64,000 nucleotides of DNA from Poa pratensis. Taxonomy: Eukaryota; Streptophyta; Magnoliopsida; Poales; Poaceae. Below are positions 17,900 to 28,669 of the stretch, in pieces. How positions within the stretch are numbered: position 1 is the stretch's first letter; each line of letters begins with the position of its first letter. Below the pieces are notes generated by a model. That model saw only the letters and a program-made list of their open reading frames with translations, was not told where the DNA came from and searched no databases. The stretch spans positions 2,703,198-2,767,197 of the forward strand of contig CAMZMU010000013.1 in the NCBI GenBank assembly GCA_947311845.1, read 5' to 3'. A program made the position numbers and the translations under genes.

Positions 17900-20799
17900 T
17901 TCCGACATTTCTGTCTTTTCCTCCTCTCCCACGATGTTTTCTTTTCCTGAAAGAACTATGTGGCGCTTTGGCTCATCGTATGATGTATTTGCTTGCTTAT
18001 CTTTTCTTTTTTTTGGTCTGCTAGACATGTCCTTCACATAGAAAACCTGAGCCACATCATTGGTTAGGACGAATGGTTCGGTGTGGTACCCAAGATTGTT
18101 GAGATCCACTGTTGTCATTTCGTACTGCGGGTCTACCTTTACCCCGCCTGTCAGCTTGACCCATTGGCACCGAAACAAAGGGACCTTAAAAGAAGGTCCA
18201 TAGTCAAGTTCCCATATCTCCCCTATGTAACCATAATATGTGTCCTTTTGCCCATTGTTGTTTGTTGCATCAAAGCGGACACCACTGTTTTGGTTAGTAC
18301 TCTTTTTATCTTGGGCGATCGTGTAAAATGTATTCCCATTTATCTCGTACCCTTGGAAAGTCAATATACTCGAAGATGGTGACCTGGCCAACAAGTACAG
18401 CTGATCTCCAACAGTGTTGTCATTAATGAGATGTGTTTGCAACCAACCGCCGAAAGTCGCCATGTGTTCACGTTTAATCCAGAAGTCAGACTGCTCCGGG
18501 TGACTGGAGCGTACAATATTCATGTGTTGCTCGATATATGGAGCCACCAAGGTGGAATTTTGTAGAACTGTGTAGTGTGCTTGAGTTAAGAATGTCCGTC
18601 CATACTCATTATTGCTTTCTTTCCTAGCGTGCCTTTTACACTCAGTCTCCCCTCATGCCGCGATTTAGGAACACCAATCGGCTTAAGGTCAGGGATAAAG
18701 TCAACACAAAACTCAATGACCTCCTCTGTTCCATAGCCCTTGGAGATGCTTCCTTCTGGCCTAGCACGGTTATGAACATATTTCTTTAAGACTCCCATGA
18801 ACCTCTCAAAGGGGAACATATTGTGTAGAAATACAGGACCGAGAATCCTAATCTCTTCGACTAGGTGAACTAGAAGGTGTATCATAATATTGAAGAAGGA
18901 TGGTGGGAACACCAACTCGAAGCTGACAAGACATTGGACCACATCATTCTGTAACCTTTGTAGACTTTCTGGATCGATTACCTTCTGAGAAATTGAATTG
19001 AGGAACGCACATAGCTTCATAATGGGTACTCGAACATTTTCCGGCAAAGCCCCCTCAATGCAACCGGAAGTAATTGTGTCATAATCACGTGGTAGTCATG
19101 AGACTTAAGGTTTTGGAATTTTTTTCTCTGCCATATTTATTATTCCCTTTATATTCAACGAGAAGCCAGACGGGACCTTCATACTTCTCAGGACTTCAAA
19201 AAAGATTTCCTTCTCTTCTCTGGTAAGAGCGTAGCTGGCAGGACCTTGATACTTCTCTGCATGCAGGTCGTCTCGTTCGTTCATATGTTGCTGGTCCTTC
19301 CGTGCTTCCGGTGTATCTTTTGTCTTCCCATACACGCCCAAGAAGCCTAACAGGTTCACGCAAAGATTCTTTGTCACGTGCATCACGTCGATTGTAGAGC
19401 GGACCTCTAGGACTTTCCAATAGGGTAGCTCCCTAAATATAGATTTCATCTTCCACATGGGTGCGTGTCCATCGGCGTCATTCAGAACAGATTGTCCGCC
19501 AGGACCCTTTCCAATGATTACTTCTAAATCCTTGACCATACCATATATATCATCACCACTACGGCGAGTAGGCTTATTATGGTGATCTGCCTCACCTTTC
19601 AAATGCTTGCCTTTCTTTCTTAAGGGATGCCTGGTCGGAAGAAATCGACGATACCCCAGGTACACATTCTTCTTACATTTATCCAAATATATACTTTCAG
19701 TCTCATCTAAACAGTGCGTGCATGCATGGTATCGCTTGTTTGTCTGTCCTGAAACGTTACTAAGAGCAGGCCAATCATTGATGGTTACAAACAGCAACGC
19801 TCGTAGGTCAAATTCCTCCTGTTTGTGCTCATCCCACACACGTACACCTTTTTCATGCCACAACTGTAAAAGTTTTTTAACTAATGGCCTTAGGTACACA
19901 TCAATGTCGTTGCTGGGTTGCTTCGGGCCTTGGATGAGCACTGGCATCATAATGAACTTCCGCTTCATGCACAACCAAGGAGGAAGGTTATAGATACATA
20001 GAGTCACAGGCCAGGTGCTATGACTGCAGCTCTGCTCCCCAAAGGATTCATGCCATCTGTACTTAGACCAAACCTTAAGTTTCTTGCGTCACCTGCAAAG
20101 TCCTTGAACTCTCTATCGGTTTTTCTCCACTGCGACCCATCAGCGGGTGTCTCAACATCACGTCTTTCTTACGGTCTTCTTTGTGCCATCGCAACAACTT
20201 GGCATGCTCTTTATTTTGGAACAAACGTTTCAACCGTGGTATTATAGGAGCATACCACATCACCTTGGCAGGAACCCTCTTCCTGGGGCGCTCGCCCTCA
20301 ACATCACCCGGACCATCTCGGCTGATCTTATACCGTAATGCACCGCATACCGGGCATGCATTCAAATTCTCGTACTCCTCACCACGGTAGAGGATGCAAT
20401 CATGAATGCATGGATGTATCTTCTGCACCTCTAATCCTAGAGGGCAGACAACCTTCTTTGCTTCGTACGTACTGGGGGGCAATTCGTTATCCTTTGAAAG
20501 CATCTTCTTTAATATTTTCAGCAACTTTTCAAATCCCTTGTCAGATACACCATTCTCTGCCTTCCATTGCAGCAATTCCAGTGTTGTACCCAGCTTTTTC
20601 TGGCAATCTTCGCAATTTGGGTACAACAATTTTTTGTGATCCTCTAACTGCGTTCCAACTTTAACTTCTCGTTTTCACTTCCGCAGTTTATCTCTGCATC
20701 AAGAATGGCCCGACCAAGATCATCAGCGGGGGCTCATCAACAATGGCCTCTTCTTCAGCTTCTTCCCCCATTGTAGTACCACCGTGTTCAGGGAACATA
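17900..20799 (-). pseudogene. Copy B of the CACTA-1 transposase central part
   Basis: Repeats 8681-11581. One stretch (19105-20007, minus) stays open for 300 codons across the Tnp2 domain (NLPPWLCMKRKFIMMP through IDVMHVTKNLCVNLLG), which is broken in copy A. Elsewhere copy B has breaks of its own: near 18587 (AAAG to AAG), 19046 and 20145. Where one copy is broken the other is often open, so the breaks arose independently or are sequencing errors. Confidence 0.85.
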
Positions 20800-21174
20800 C
20801 ACTAGTAGGGAAGTGGCTTTCTATGGAACGCCTTTTTGTGGCGCACCGTTAAGCCGTGCGCCACAGAAAAAAGTTCAGTGGCGCACCAGATAAATGCGCC
20901 ACAGATTACTGTGGCGCATGCAGCAATCCATGCGCCACAGAAATGTGGTGGGTCCCGCATCCAGGAAAATCTGGTGACATTTCTGTGGCGCATGAATTAG
21001 GGTGCGCCACAGAAACATGATATTTTGTGGCGCACGTGGGACGATGCGCCACTAAAATACGGTGGGCCCCACATCAATGTTTGCCTGGGTGTCCATTCTG
21101 TGGCGCACCCTGTCCCGTGCACCACAGACACTCATGTTTCTGTGGCGCACCGGAGCCCGTGCGCCACAGAATTC
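20800..21174 (+). repeat. Copy B of the CACTA-3 left terminus and palindrome array
   Basis: CACTAGTAGGGAAG restarts at 20800, preceded by the same ATA that serves as the TSD at 11579-11581. This is a duplicated terminus rather than a separate insertion, because the sequence to its left is again CACTA-1 transposase. The GTGGCGCAC palindromes match copy A with few substitutions (GTGCACCAC for GTGCGCCAC near 21118). Confidence 0.88.
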
Positions 21175-21788
21175 CGACACTTAATCATTTTTGGCTCGCG
21201 CGGCCAGTCCAACCCTATCCACACTTGTAGGTACTCTCATCCCAACCCCGGCCCACGCGACACCGCGCCGCCGCGCAACCTCCACGCCGCCGCTCCTCCC
21301 CCTCGACGCGCCCCCAACCCTCCCCACCTACCTTCCCGCGCCACCGCCCCAGCCCTCCCCACCTCCTTCCCCGCGAATCGCCACCGCCGGCCTCCTCAAT
21401 TCGCCGCTCGCACTCCTCGCCGCGGCCGCCGTCGCGGTCGAGCTCGTCGTCGACCGCTCCGCCTCCGACCCTGCTTCCCCGCTCCGCCGGTTCAGGTAGC
21501 CACCGACGCCCACCCTCCTCCTCCTCGCTCCCTGAAATCTCTGCTAGGTTTCAACTAAAAATAATTTGCTACATAGTGAAATTTAGTGAATTTATTTGCT
21601 TGTGTAGTTGTTGTTATATTTTGCTATATTTTGGTTGTGTGGTTGCATTATTTACTAGTGTATTTGCTTGTGAAATTTAGTGAAACATGTATATTGTTAG
21701 TTGTGGAAATAGAGTAAGAAAAACTCATGTAATGCTCCTATTTTTAAAATTTGTTGAAATTGCCAAACCTAAAAATTTGTTCACAATA

Positions 21789-22214
21789 GGGAACATCGGG
21801 AACATCGGAAAATCGGAAACATCGGGAACATTGGGAAAATCGGGAACATCGGGAACATCGGGAAAATCGGGAATATCGGGAACATCGGGAAAATCGGGAA
21901 CATCGGAACATCGGGAAAATCGGGAATATCGGGAACATCGGGAACATCGGAAAATCGGGAACATCGGGAACATCGGGAAAATCGGGAATATCGGGAACAT
22001 CGGGAAAATCGGGAACATCGGGAACATCGGAAAATCGGGAATATCGGGAACATCGGGAAAATCGGGAACATCGAGAACATCGGGAAAATCGGAACATCGG
22101 GAACATCGGGAAAATCGGGAATATCGGGAACATCGGGAAAATCGGGAACATCGGGAACATCGGGAAAATCGGAAACATCGGGAACATCGGGAAAATCGGG
22201 AACATCGGGAAATC
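21789..22214. repeat. 9-bp minisatellite, copy B
   Basis: The same GGGAACATC/GGGAAAATC/GGGAATATC array as 12570-12998. Several units have lost one G (GGAACATC, GGAAAATC), so the reading frame of the array keeps changing. These losses are the clearest sign of single-base indel noise or decay in copy B. Confidence 0.95.
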
Positions 22215-22447
22215 ATTTCTTTTTATTCATCTTTTTATCCATATTGTTGTACATCTTTTTATCCTTTTACCCATGTTCTTGTATATGACTATAGGCCGAT
22301 GATTTAAACTATGTCATGTTAAAGGGAAAGAGTATCTAAAATACCTTGTAATATATACAATTTGAGTGCTTGTATTAGAACATGGTCTTGTAGGTACTCT
22401 TTTTGCCTTGTTTTGACAATGATATATGAGCTTCTATTGTATTACAC

Positions 22448-22618
22448 CGATGACTCTGATCACAGTATAGCTAGGTTGACTCTGAGCCTGAGCATGACCG
22501 AACCTATAGAACGAATGTAAAAAATGGGCCAAAGATTGACGGCGTCGCACTGTCGGCCTGTAGTTTCTGTCAAGCTTAGGCTCAGGGCCACGCTACTGTT
22601 TCTGAATCAGAGTCATCG
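22448..22618. repeat. Inverted repeat, copy B
   Basis: Copy of 13239-13411 with small losses (ACTCTGATCACAG for ACTCTGATTCACAG; CTGTTTCTG for CTGTTCTCTG). The pairing arms remain. Confidence 0.7.
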
Positions 22619-23144
22619 CTGTGAAACATCATTTCATAGGATAGCTAGGTTTGACTCTTACATCGTGTGTGTGCTTGTTCCATTGATTGTGCCAATGATT
22701 AGACTCATGTGCATTATCATTTCGAGTGATGGTCTAAATGACCTACTGACATGTATAACAACATTGATTATAGATTTCTCTTGGTCCTTTAGTTCCGACA
22801 CTTGGAAGTTCTTGATGTGCACTCTTCATATGAGGCACCTTTTTATGTATGATCTTTGCTAAATGGTCTATTATCTGTTCCATGTGCCTATGATTTAAAC
22901 GATGTCATGTTAAAGGAGAGTATGTACAATACCTTGTACTATATACGGCTTCGGAGGTTCTTGTGTGTGCTAGAAGTTCTTGTGTGTGCTTCAAGTTCAA
23001 GAAGACGCCCTTTGGTGAGCTATTGGTACCCCGATCGAGAAGTTGTGTGTGCTTGTGTTGATCTGTGCTACCACGACCATCGTGTCGTGGTTGTTTGTGC
23101 TCCGACCATCGTGTCGTGGAGATGCCGGCCGAGATGGATGTTTT

Positions 23145-23470
23145 GTGAAATGTCTGCAGGTACCCCGAGAGGCCCTTGAGTTTGCCGGAACGTCGATTAA
23201 CTTCCGTTCCGGCAATTCGGGTACTCCATATGTCCCTTTTTTAGCAAAGGTCATGCCAAAATATTTCGTGAATTTTGGCATGACTTTGCTAAAAATAGGA
23301 CATATGATTTGTGAAATGTCTGCAGGTACCCATGAGGCCCTTGAGTTTGCCGGAACGTCGATTAACTTCCGTTCTGGCAAATTCGGGTACTCCATATGTC
23401 CCTTTTTAGCAAAGGTCATGCCAAAAAAATTCGTGAATTTTGGCATGACTTTGCTAAAAATAGGACATAT
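23145..23470. repeat. Tandem hairpin units, copy B
   Basis: Copy of 13941-14274. Both large stems (CATATGTCC...GGACATATG/T) are kept, with one-base losses in T- and A-runs. Confidence 0.88.
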
Positions 23471-23683
23471 AGTTGTGTAGCTTAGATTGTAGATAATTTT
23501 AGTTGTGTTCATTGTTGGTTTATATTGTGTAATTTTCACATTGCTAAAAATGAGTTTGAAAATTGTGTTGTTTGATATTAATTTGATATGGTACTATGTT
23601 ATTGATAGTTGCTATGAATTTGTACTTTATTTAAATTTGCTTGCTACTTAAAAATTGTGTTTTAGTTTATTGTTCTCGGCGAC

Positions 23684-24069
23684 GATGTCACTGTTGGACC
23701 AGAGGGGCGATGTCCGCGACTGGACTCCGCCGGGCTGGCACTGGGAGGTGCTACCTTCCGGGAAGCGTATCTTGGTGAGGAATCCGGGTGACGTCGTCGA
23801 CCCGGATCTTCTTTGGTGGCGGTCGCGTGGGCCATGCTCGGTGCAGAGGGAGCCGGCCCCCGAGGAGGTGGTACGTCGCCGTATCGGGAGGAGGACGAGC
23901 ACGTCCGTCGCTACATGAATTGTTGGATAGGCAGTACAACAATGGATGGTCGTTTCTTCAGAGGGTTCCTCCTCATCACGTGAGCTATGACCCTGTGAGG
24001 GTTCCTTATCTTTGGATGCGCAGCAGCCCGCGGCTCAGCACCCCGGGCTCAGGACCCGGTCGAAGTTAG
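23684..24069 (+). pseudogene. Unknown Trp-rich ORF of CACTA-3, copy B
   Basis: Copy of 14484-14869 with the same break near 23814 plus further indels (GCCCCCGAG near 23858, GTATCGGG near 23883, GAATTGTT near 23918). The encoded features are those described for copy A. It is not translatable as one frame. Confidence 0.5.
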
Positions 24070-24333
24070 TTTCAGAGGTTCATGTATTAGTGATATTATT
24101 CGCGATGTATTAGGGTTAAATAAAATGTACCAAATTATTCATGGATCAAGATGTATTAGTTTACTTTTGCATATTTGATCAATGTCCCTACATGCATGAA
24201 TATAATTTTGTCATGAGTTTGCTAAAAATAATTTTAGTTCTGTTCATTGGTTTATATTGTGTAATTTCCACATTGTGTAGTTTGTTTTTTTGATTCTAAT
24301 GAATTTGTTTTTAATATGTTTTAGTTTCACGGA

Positions 24334-25166
24334 ATGGCCGGGTTTAAGGTGTGAGGGCGTGCTATAGGAAGAAGCTTGGTCGGTACGTGTATGGATGTCA
24401 GATCCATATCAACAAGAGGAAGCACTGGGCTGGGCAGTTTAATACACGGAGGAGGCGGCGCGCGCCTATGATTATTTCGCCGTACACGAGTACGGTGATA
24501 AGAGAAGATAAGGATCTGAACTACCCAGCGGATCGCCAGTGTGAATGAGTTCATACCGGATGGGATCAGACAGGTGGAAATGGCCAAGGAGATGGAGCAC
24601 AGGTTGGCTGAGGCGCAGATCGCACGTCGCAACGCACGCCCCCAGGACGACCCGTATGTGAGGCATCTCCTGCAACGAGCCAAACTTGATGTCCTACCAG
24701 CAGTTCGGCGCTAGTCCTTTTGACGGTGCTGGTCCTTCGTACGGCACCGGTCCTTCCCACGGTGCCGGTCCACTGACGACGACATCACTTCTCTTGGGAT
24801 CTGGGCGGAGGAGGAGCAGCAGGAGGAGAGCAGCAGGAGGAGGAATGGGAGAAGGACTGGGATTCCGACTCTGAGCAGCAGCGGCAGAAGCGGCAGCAGG
24901 AGCGGCAGCAGGCGTCGAGGAGCGGCAGCAGCTGCGGCACCAGGTGTGGCAGGAGTCGGAGCAGCAGCTATTGCGGATGTTCGGGCCGCCGAACCCCGAT
25001 GCTTATCATCACAACGACCCTAGGCACTGGGTCGAGGGAATAGGCGGACGGCATACCTCCGTTCCGCACTCTTTCGGGTCAGCCGTGGGGGAGCGAGGAC
25101 ACTGATGACCCCGCAGATCCGATGTACTGGGCTCAGCTGGATAGGCCTAGGGACGACGACACATAG
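24334..25166 (+). pseudogene. AP2/ERF-like ORF of CACTA-3, copy B, with the native C-terminus but frameshifted
   Basis: Copy of the AP2-like ORF with many one-base losses (TTTAAGGTG near 24347, ACACGG near 24447, AGAGAAG near 24501 and more). The AP2 domain is therefore split over frames. Beyond 25005 the unduplicated sequence gives the true C-terminal region, including a segment reading EDTDDPADPMYWAQLDRPRD before the stop at 25164-25166. A frame change near 25076 precedes it. An intact gene would be about 270 residues. Confidence 0.65.
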
Positions 25167-25530
25167 AGCGACTTGTCCACTGCTTTCCGTACTAGTTTTA
25201 TGTTGACTTGTTCACTTATCTATGTAGACTGATGTTTCCACTGTATTTGGTTAAGACTAATGTTTTATTTTCATGCATATGCCAATGTTAAATGCATATG
25301 CTTGTACTACGACTTATCCCAATGCATATGCCAATGTTAAATGCATATGCTTGTACTAATATGTATGTATATCTCGGGCTCTAAGTGGTGATGTACATAT
25401 TTATCAGTCTGTTTTAATACTGTGTCAAAATATATTACTGTTTCTATTATTTTCTGTAAAAATTCTATAATATACCTATATTATTGTCAAATACAGCAAA
25501 TAATCGATAATACAGCAAATAATTTAGTGC
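25167..25530. other. CACTA-3 3' UTR and spacer
   Basis: Non-coding. It contains the direct repeat CCAATGTTAAATGCATATGCTTGTACTA (25283 and 25330). No gene is visible. Confidence 0.5.
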
Positions 25531-25819
25531 CGCACGGTAAATAATTTTGTGGTGCACCATTTCTGTGGCGCACGAACAAACTGCGCCACAGATACATTAT
25601 TTTCAAATACAGCAAATAATCGAAATTCTTTCTGTGGCGCATGGACAATAATTTAGTGGCGCATCTGGAGGTGTGCCACAGAATTGTATACTTTCTGTGG
25701 CGCATGGTTCCGTGCGCCACAGAAATAATATTTTTGTGGCGAGTGATTCTGTGGCGCACCAACCATGCGCCACAGAAACAGTTTTTGGTGCGCCACAGAA
25801 AGGCGCTTCCCTACTAGTG
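25530..25819 (+). repeat. CACTA-3 right palindrome array and terminus
   Basis: GTGGTGCACC/GTGGCGCAC half-sites pair with TGCGCCACAG half-sites at about 25563-25593, 25633-25683, 25696-25721 and 25750-25775, ending in GGCGCTTCCCTACTAGTG. The terminus is the reverse complement of the left end for 14 bases. Confidence 0.85.
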
Positions 25820-26103
25820 ATAGGATAGTTGTCATCCTCTTCTTCTTCATTGTCTTCCATTATAACCCCTCTTTCTCCGTGCTTGGTCCAACAATTATAG
25901 CCGGACATGAAACCGGACTGCAACAGGTGGAAGTGAAGGGTTTTTGAGGAAGAGTAATCCTTCGTATTCTTACAGACACTACATGGACAACAAATAAAAC
26001 CATTCCGCTTGTTTGCCTCAGCCACACGGAGAAAATTATGTAGGCCATTAATGAACTCGGGACTGCGTCGGTCACCGTACATCCATTGTCGGCTCATCTG
26101 CAT
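25820..26103 (-). pseudogene. CACTA-1 transposase N-terminal exon (Transpos_assoc-like)
   Basis: Minus-strand ORF from ATG 26103: MQMSRQWMYGDRRSPEFINGL, then ICCPCSVCKN, HLLQSGFMSGYNCWTKHGE and an acidic EEEEDDNY run. Cys pairs, the spaced His and the WTKHGE end match the transposase-associated zinc-finger-like domain (PF13963) found at the N-terminus of plant Tnp2 proteins. The frame is broken by CACTA-3 at 25820 and resumes at 11581. The sequence TATCCTATC at this site shows the duplicated ATA. Confidence 0.8.
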
Positions 26104-26254
26104 TATATAAGTATATCAAAAACCAATTACACTACATCATGAATAGAGAACTAACCAAATTAATTAATACAAGTTTATCACATTAAAACCAAAATAGAGT
26201 AGTGACCAAATTTATTATTGCAAAAATATATACATAAAGTTCATACATAGTTTA

Positions 26255-26717
26255 TCATAAAACATACATTGAAACTAACGTACAACTATCTAATGCATTT
26301 AAATGCAACAACAAATGTGAGGTAACCATTGATCCGACAGCATAATGATACCAAGCCTCTTTATTAATGGCATTTTTTCTAATCTTTCTAATCTTTAAGC
26401 GCATTGCATCCATCTTGATCTTGTGATCATCGACGACATCGGCAAGATACAACTCCAATTTCATCTTCTCTTCTTCAATTGTTTTCAATTTTTCTTTCAA
26501 ATCATCGTTTTCTTTTTCAACTAAATTTAACTTCTCGACAAGAGGGTCAGTTGGAATTTCCGGTTCACATACCTCCTAGATAAAAATATCTATGTCAAGT
26601 GTTGGTCGCCATAATTGTCATAAATACGAAATGAAATAAATAGTTATAAAAGATAATATATACCACATTCGAATCATAGACCGGACGAGAGCCGATGGGG
26701 ACAGATATCAAAACCAT
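26255..26717 (-). CDS. CACTA-1 small coiled-coil / membrane-type ORF, two exons, 3' frame damaged
   Basis: Exon 1 is 26664-26717 (MVLISVPIGSRPVYDSNV). The intron ends TTTTTATCTAG and exon 2 begins at 26575 (EVCEPEIPTDPLVEKLNLVE). A long charged heptad-like region follows (KEKLKTIEEEKMKLELYLAD, KIKMDAMRLKIRKIRK) and then AWYHYAVGSMVT. In relatives I would expect a hydrophobic C-terminal segment. Here the ORF frame runs into SHLLLHLN, while another frame reads TFVVAFKC, so a small indel has probably broken the membrane segment. Such coiled-coil plus membrane-tail proteins are common in grass CACTA elements. Their function is unknown. The same exon 1 survives in CACTA-2 at 1402. Confidence 0.55.
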
Positions 26718-27217
26718 GGCACTATACATATAACAAATAATCATACAAGTAAGAAAATTATACAAGTAATAACTATGCATCTAAATCATACAAGTAAGAA
26801 TTTTTAAAAAAAAAAGATAAAAACAAGAGGCTCACCAAGGTGGTGCCGGCGACGGGACAGCGCGGGCGATCGACGCCGGTGAGGACGGGGACGGGACGGC
26901 ACTAAAACCCACAAATCATAATTTAATTTGAGCTCAAATTGCATATAGAACAAATAAACTCCTAACTAGCTTAGCTTAGGCATTTCATCAAACACCTAGC
27001 TAGCACTAGAAATATGAAATGAGCTAAACTAGCAATGAAATGAGCTAAACTAGCAATGCCGAATGAAAGGATGAAGTTGCTAACCTTGGATAGATGGAAT
27101 CTTGTGGATTTTAGTGGGGATGAACTCGAGCTCGGGAGAGGAAGCAGAGGAGAAAAATGGAGTTGTCTCGAGCAGGAAAAATGGAGATGGCTCGGGCAGG
27201 AAGATGATAGAGGAGGC
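26718..27217 (-). promoter_or_regulatory. CACTA-1 5' leader and promoter region
   Basis: Reversed counterpart of 901-1401: a GC-rich leader patch (26850-26900) with a donor-like site, an AT-rich stretch and a direct repeat GAAATGAGCTAAACTAGCAATG (27017 and 27038). No coding sequence. Promoter function is inferred from the position between the terminus and the first exon. Confidence 0.45.
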
Positions 27218-27450
27218 TTTAGTCCCGGTTGGTATCACCAACCGGGACTAGCGCTGAGCCCCACCCTGCGACTGCCTGCCGCGACCTATTTTGTCCCGGT
27301 TGGTGAACCGGGACTAAAGGTCCCCTACGACCCGGTATGGAACTGGCCGGCGTGCCAGCCGTTGGAACCGGGACTAATGGTCACAATCGTCCCGGTTCCA
27401 AATATGGCCGGGACTAAAGGTCAGATCCGAAGGCCTTGTTTCTACTAGTG
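27218..27450 (-). repeat. CACTA-1 right subterminal palindromes and terminus
   Basis: TCCCGGTTGGTATCACCAACCGGGA near 27224, TCCCGGTTGGTGAACCGGGA near 27293 and GTCCCGGTTCCAAATATGGCC near 27390, then TTGTTTCTACTAGTG ending at 27450. A 3-bp TSD cannot be tested because the other end is outside the window. Confidence 0.85.
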
Positions 27451-27530
27451 AGTGGATGGTGACGGCGCGACAGGGACGACGTCCTCATCGATGGCATAAC
27501 TGTGGAAAGCAAACAGATCAGATCACCCTC
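27451..27530. other. Flanking locus between CACTA-1 and the gypsy array, with TSD CCCTC
   Basis: A short stretch outside any recognised element. Its last five bases (27526-27530, CCCTC) are repeated at 49919-49923 immediately after the last LTR. Confidence 0.7.
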
Positions 27531-28655
27531 TGAGTAGTGCAACCTAGGCACACAACACCAACACCATCAAATGGCCCATTGACAAGAGCAAGAGTCAAAG
27601 CTTCCATGATAAGGTGAATTCACTCCTATCTATGTGTGATCTCGACACTCCTTTGAATGGGTTGCTACTTCATTCCGATACCTTGTGTGTGCTCAGCTAT
27701 GGTGGACCTGAAGACCCCTATGAAGATGGCCAAGAGGCGACGCATGAAGATGGACAAGGATCGAGTCAAGGCGATGAAGAAGAAGAGAAAAGGAGGGAGA
27801 AGAATCCCCAGGCGGCGGTACTACCGCTGGGATAAGCGGTACTACCGCCCCTGGCCACAGTCAGCGCGACCACGCCCCACGCCGGCGGTACCTCCAGCAG
27901 CACCGGCAGCGGTACCGACCGGTACCGGCGACGTAGGATGGCGAAGATTCCACGCCAGCGGTACTCCTCGCCACCGCCCCGCGCTACCGCCAGAACCACC
28001 TGTCGGACCCCTTACCCGGTACCGCCAGCGGTACCAGCGGCGGTACTGGTCGGTACCGGGGACGTGGGATGCGTGAAGCCCTCCCGCACTGGCGGTACCA
28101 CCGGCTAACCCAGCGGTACTACCGCAGTGCGGGAGCAGTTCGGGCAGGAGGCCCGTGTAACCTTATCCTTTCGCCTCGTTTTGGATCTAGACTATAATAG
28201 GACTCCTTGGACTAGATCTAGGGTTAGACTATGATTTGGGAACTAAAGTAGAGCCTTGCTCCTTCTTCTCAAATTGTCTCTTTCTCCTATGGAGATGAAT
28301 CAAGACCTCCACATGTGGAGATGAACCAAGGCCTCCTCTTGAGGAGAAGATCCCTGCGTGGATACCAAGGCTCCGCTTGTAGTTGCGATTACTTGCTAAT
28401 CTTCCCTCTTATAGTGTAGATTGGGTTGGTTGGATTGACCAATTGGACAAACAATCCTAAGAGTCAGGTGTGCTTGGGATAGGAGGATTGGGGCTGCCAT
28501 CGGGGATTTGTTACCAGTCGATTCTTGCCGGGTTGCTACTTGCTATTTACCTTGTGTGTTTGATTTCCCCACTTTGTGTTCATCGTTCTTCACGTGTTCT
28601 TCGTGTTCATCCTTCCCTCCTACAAATCCGTGAAAATCGGGACCTACCCGCATCA
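27531..28655 (+). repeat. Gypsy LTR 1 (5' LTR)
   Basis: 1125 bp. The start TGAGTAGTGC lacks one T relative to the other LTRs, and the end is CCGCATCA. U3 carries about ten GCGGTAC-type half palindromes (27805-28130). The TATA-like site is ACTATAATAGG at 28191, one A shorter than TATAAATAGG in the other LTRs. It lacks a preceding polypurine tract, as a 5' LTR should. Confidence 0.9.
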
Positions 28656-28657
28656 TA

Positions 28658-28669
28658 TGGTATCAGAGC
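28658..28669 (+). other. Primer-binding site, unit 1
   Basis: TGGTATCAGAGC, two bases after the LTR end. It matches the 3' end complement of plant initiator methionine tRNA, the usual primer of many plant LTR retrotransposons. Confidence 0.88.

Larger units (their letters stand above)
15821..25005 (+). repeat. 9.2-kb tandem duplication, copy B
   Basis: Direct copy of 6597-15820 in the same order and orientation, about 40 bp shorter. The differences I can see are dominated by single-base deletions in copy B, for example in the 9-bp minisatellite (GGGAACATC to GGAACATC), at 24447 in the AP2 ORF and at 19046 in the transposase. After 25005 the sequence continues as unduplicated CACTA-3. That pattern fits either a recent duplication followed by decay or an unpolished, falsely duplicated assembly segment. 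Confidence 0.9.
11582..25819 (+). mobile_element. CACTA-3: CACTA transposon carrying an AP2/ERF-like gene, nested in CACTA-1
   Basis: The left end is CACTAGTAGGGAAG (11582) and the right end CTTCCCTACTAGTG (ends 25819). TSD ATA lies at 11579-11581 and 25820-25822. Removing the element restores the CACTA-1 transposase frame region (minus: NYPI then MFPEHGG). Subterminal repeats are GTGGCGCAC/GTGCGCCAC palindromes, unlike the CCGGTTGGT type of CACTA-1 and -2. Without copy B of the duplication the element would be about 5.05 kb. It has no transposase of its own, only an unknown ORF and an AP2-like ORF, so it is non-autonomous. The 56815 end (CACTA-4) is a relative. Confidence 0.88.
1..27450 (-). 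mobile_element. CACTA-1: outer CACTA (DTC) transposon, minus-oriented, left end outside window
   Basis: The right terminus is CTACTAGTG (ends 27450), preceded by ACCGGTTGGT-type subterminal repeats. Transposase exons read on the minus strand at 25820-26103, 8681-11581 and 466-612. They are separated by CACTA-3 and CACTA-2, each with a 3-bp TSD. No matching left terminus with subterminal repeats occurs in 1-612, so the element continues beyond base 1. Without the inserted elements and the duplication, about 5 kb of CACTA-1 is visible. Gene order from its 5' end is a small coiled-coil/membrane-type ORF, then transposase. CACTA-2 is the same family: their 5' leaders (901-1560 and 26575-27200 reversed) and transposase C-termini match closely. 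Seen: termini, TSDs, homology. Inferred: a single original insertion. Confidence 0.85.

Noticed and set aside
20797..20815. A separate CACTA insertion at 20800
   Set aside because: The left flank and the terminus are both copies of 11579-11600 within the 9.2-kb duplication. No independent TSD pair exists.
27614..28076. Independent small gene in LTR 1
   Set aside because: The first frame is the pol C-terminal extension encoded in the LTR. The Arg-rich frame is its shadow over GCGGTAC palindromes.
28658..28669. tRNA gene fragment
   Set aside because: Only 12 bases complementary to the tRNA-iMet 3' end, at the position of a primer-binding site. No cloverleaf.
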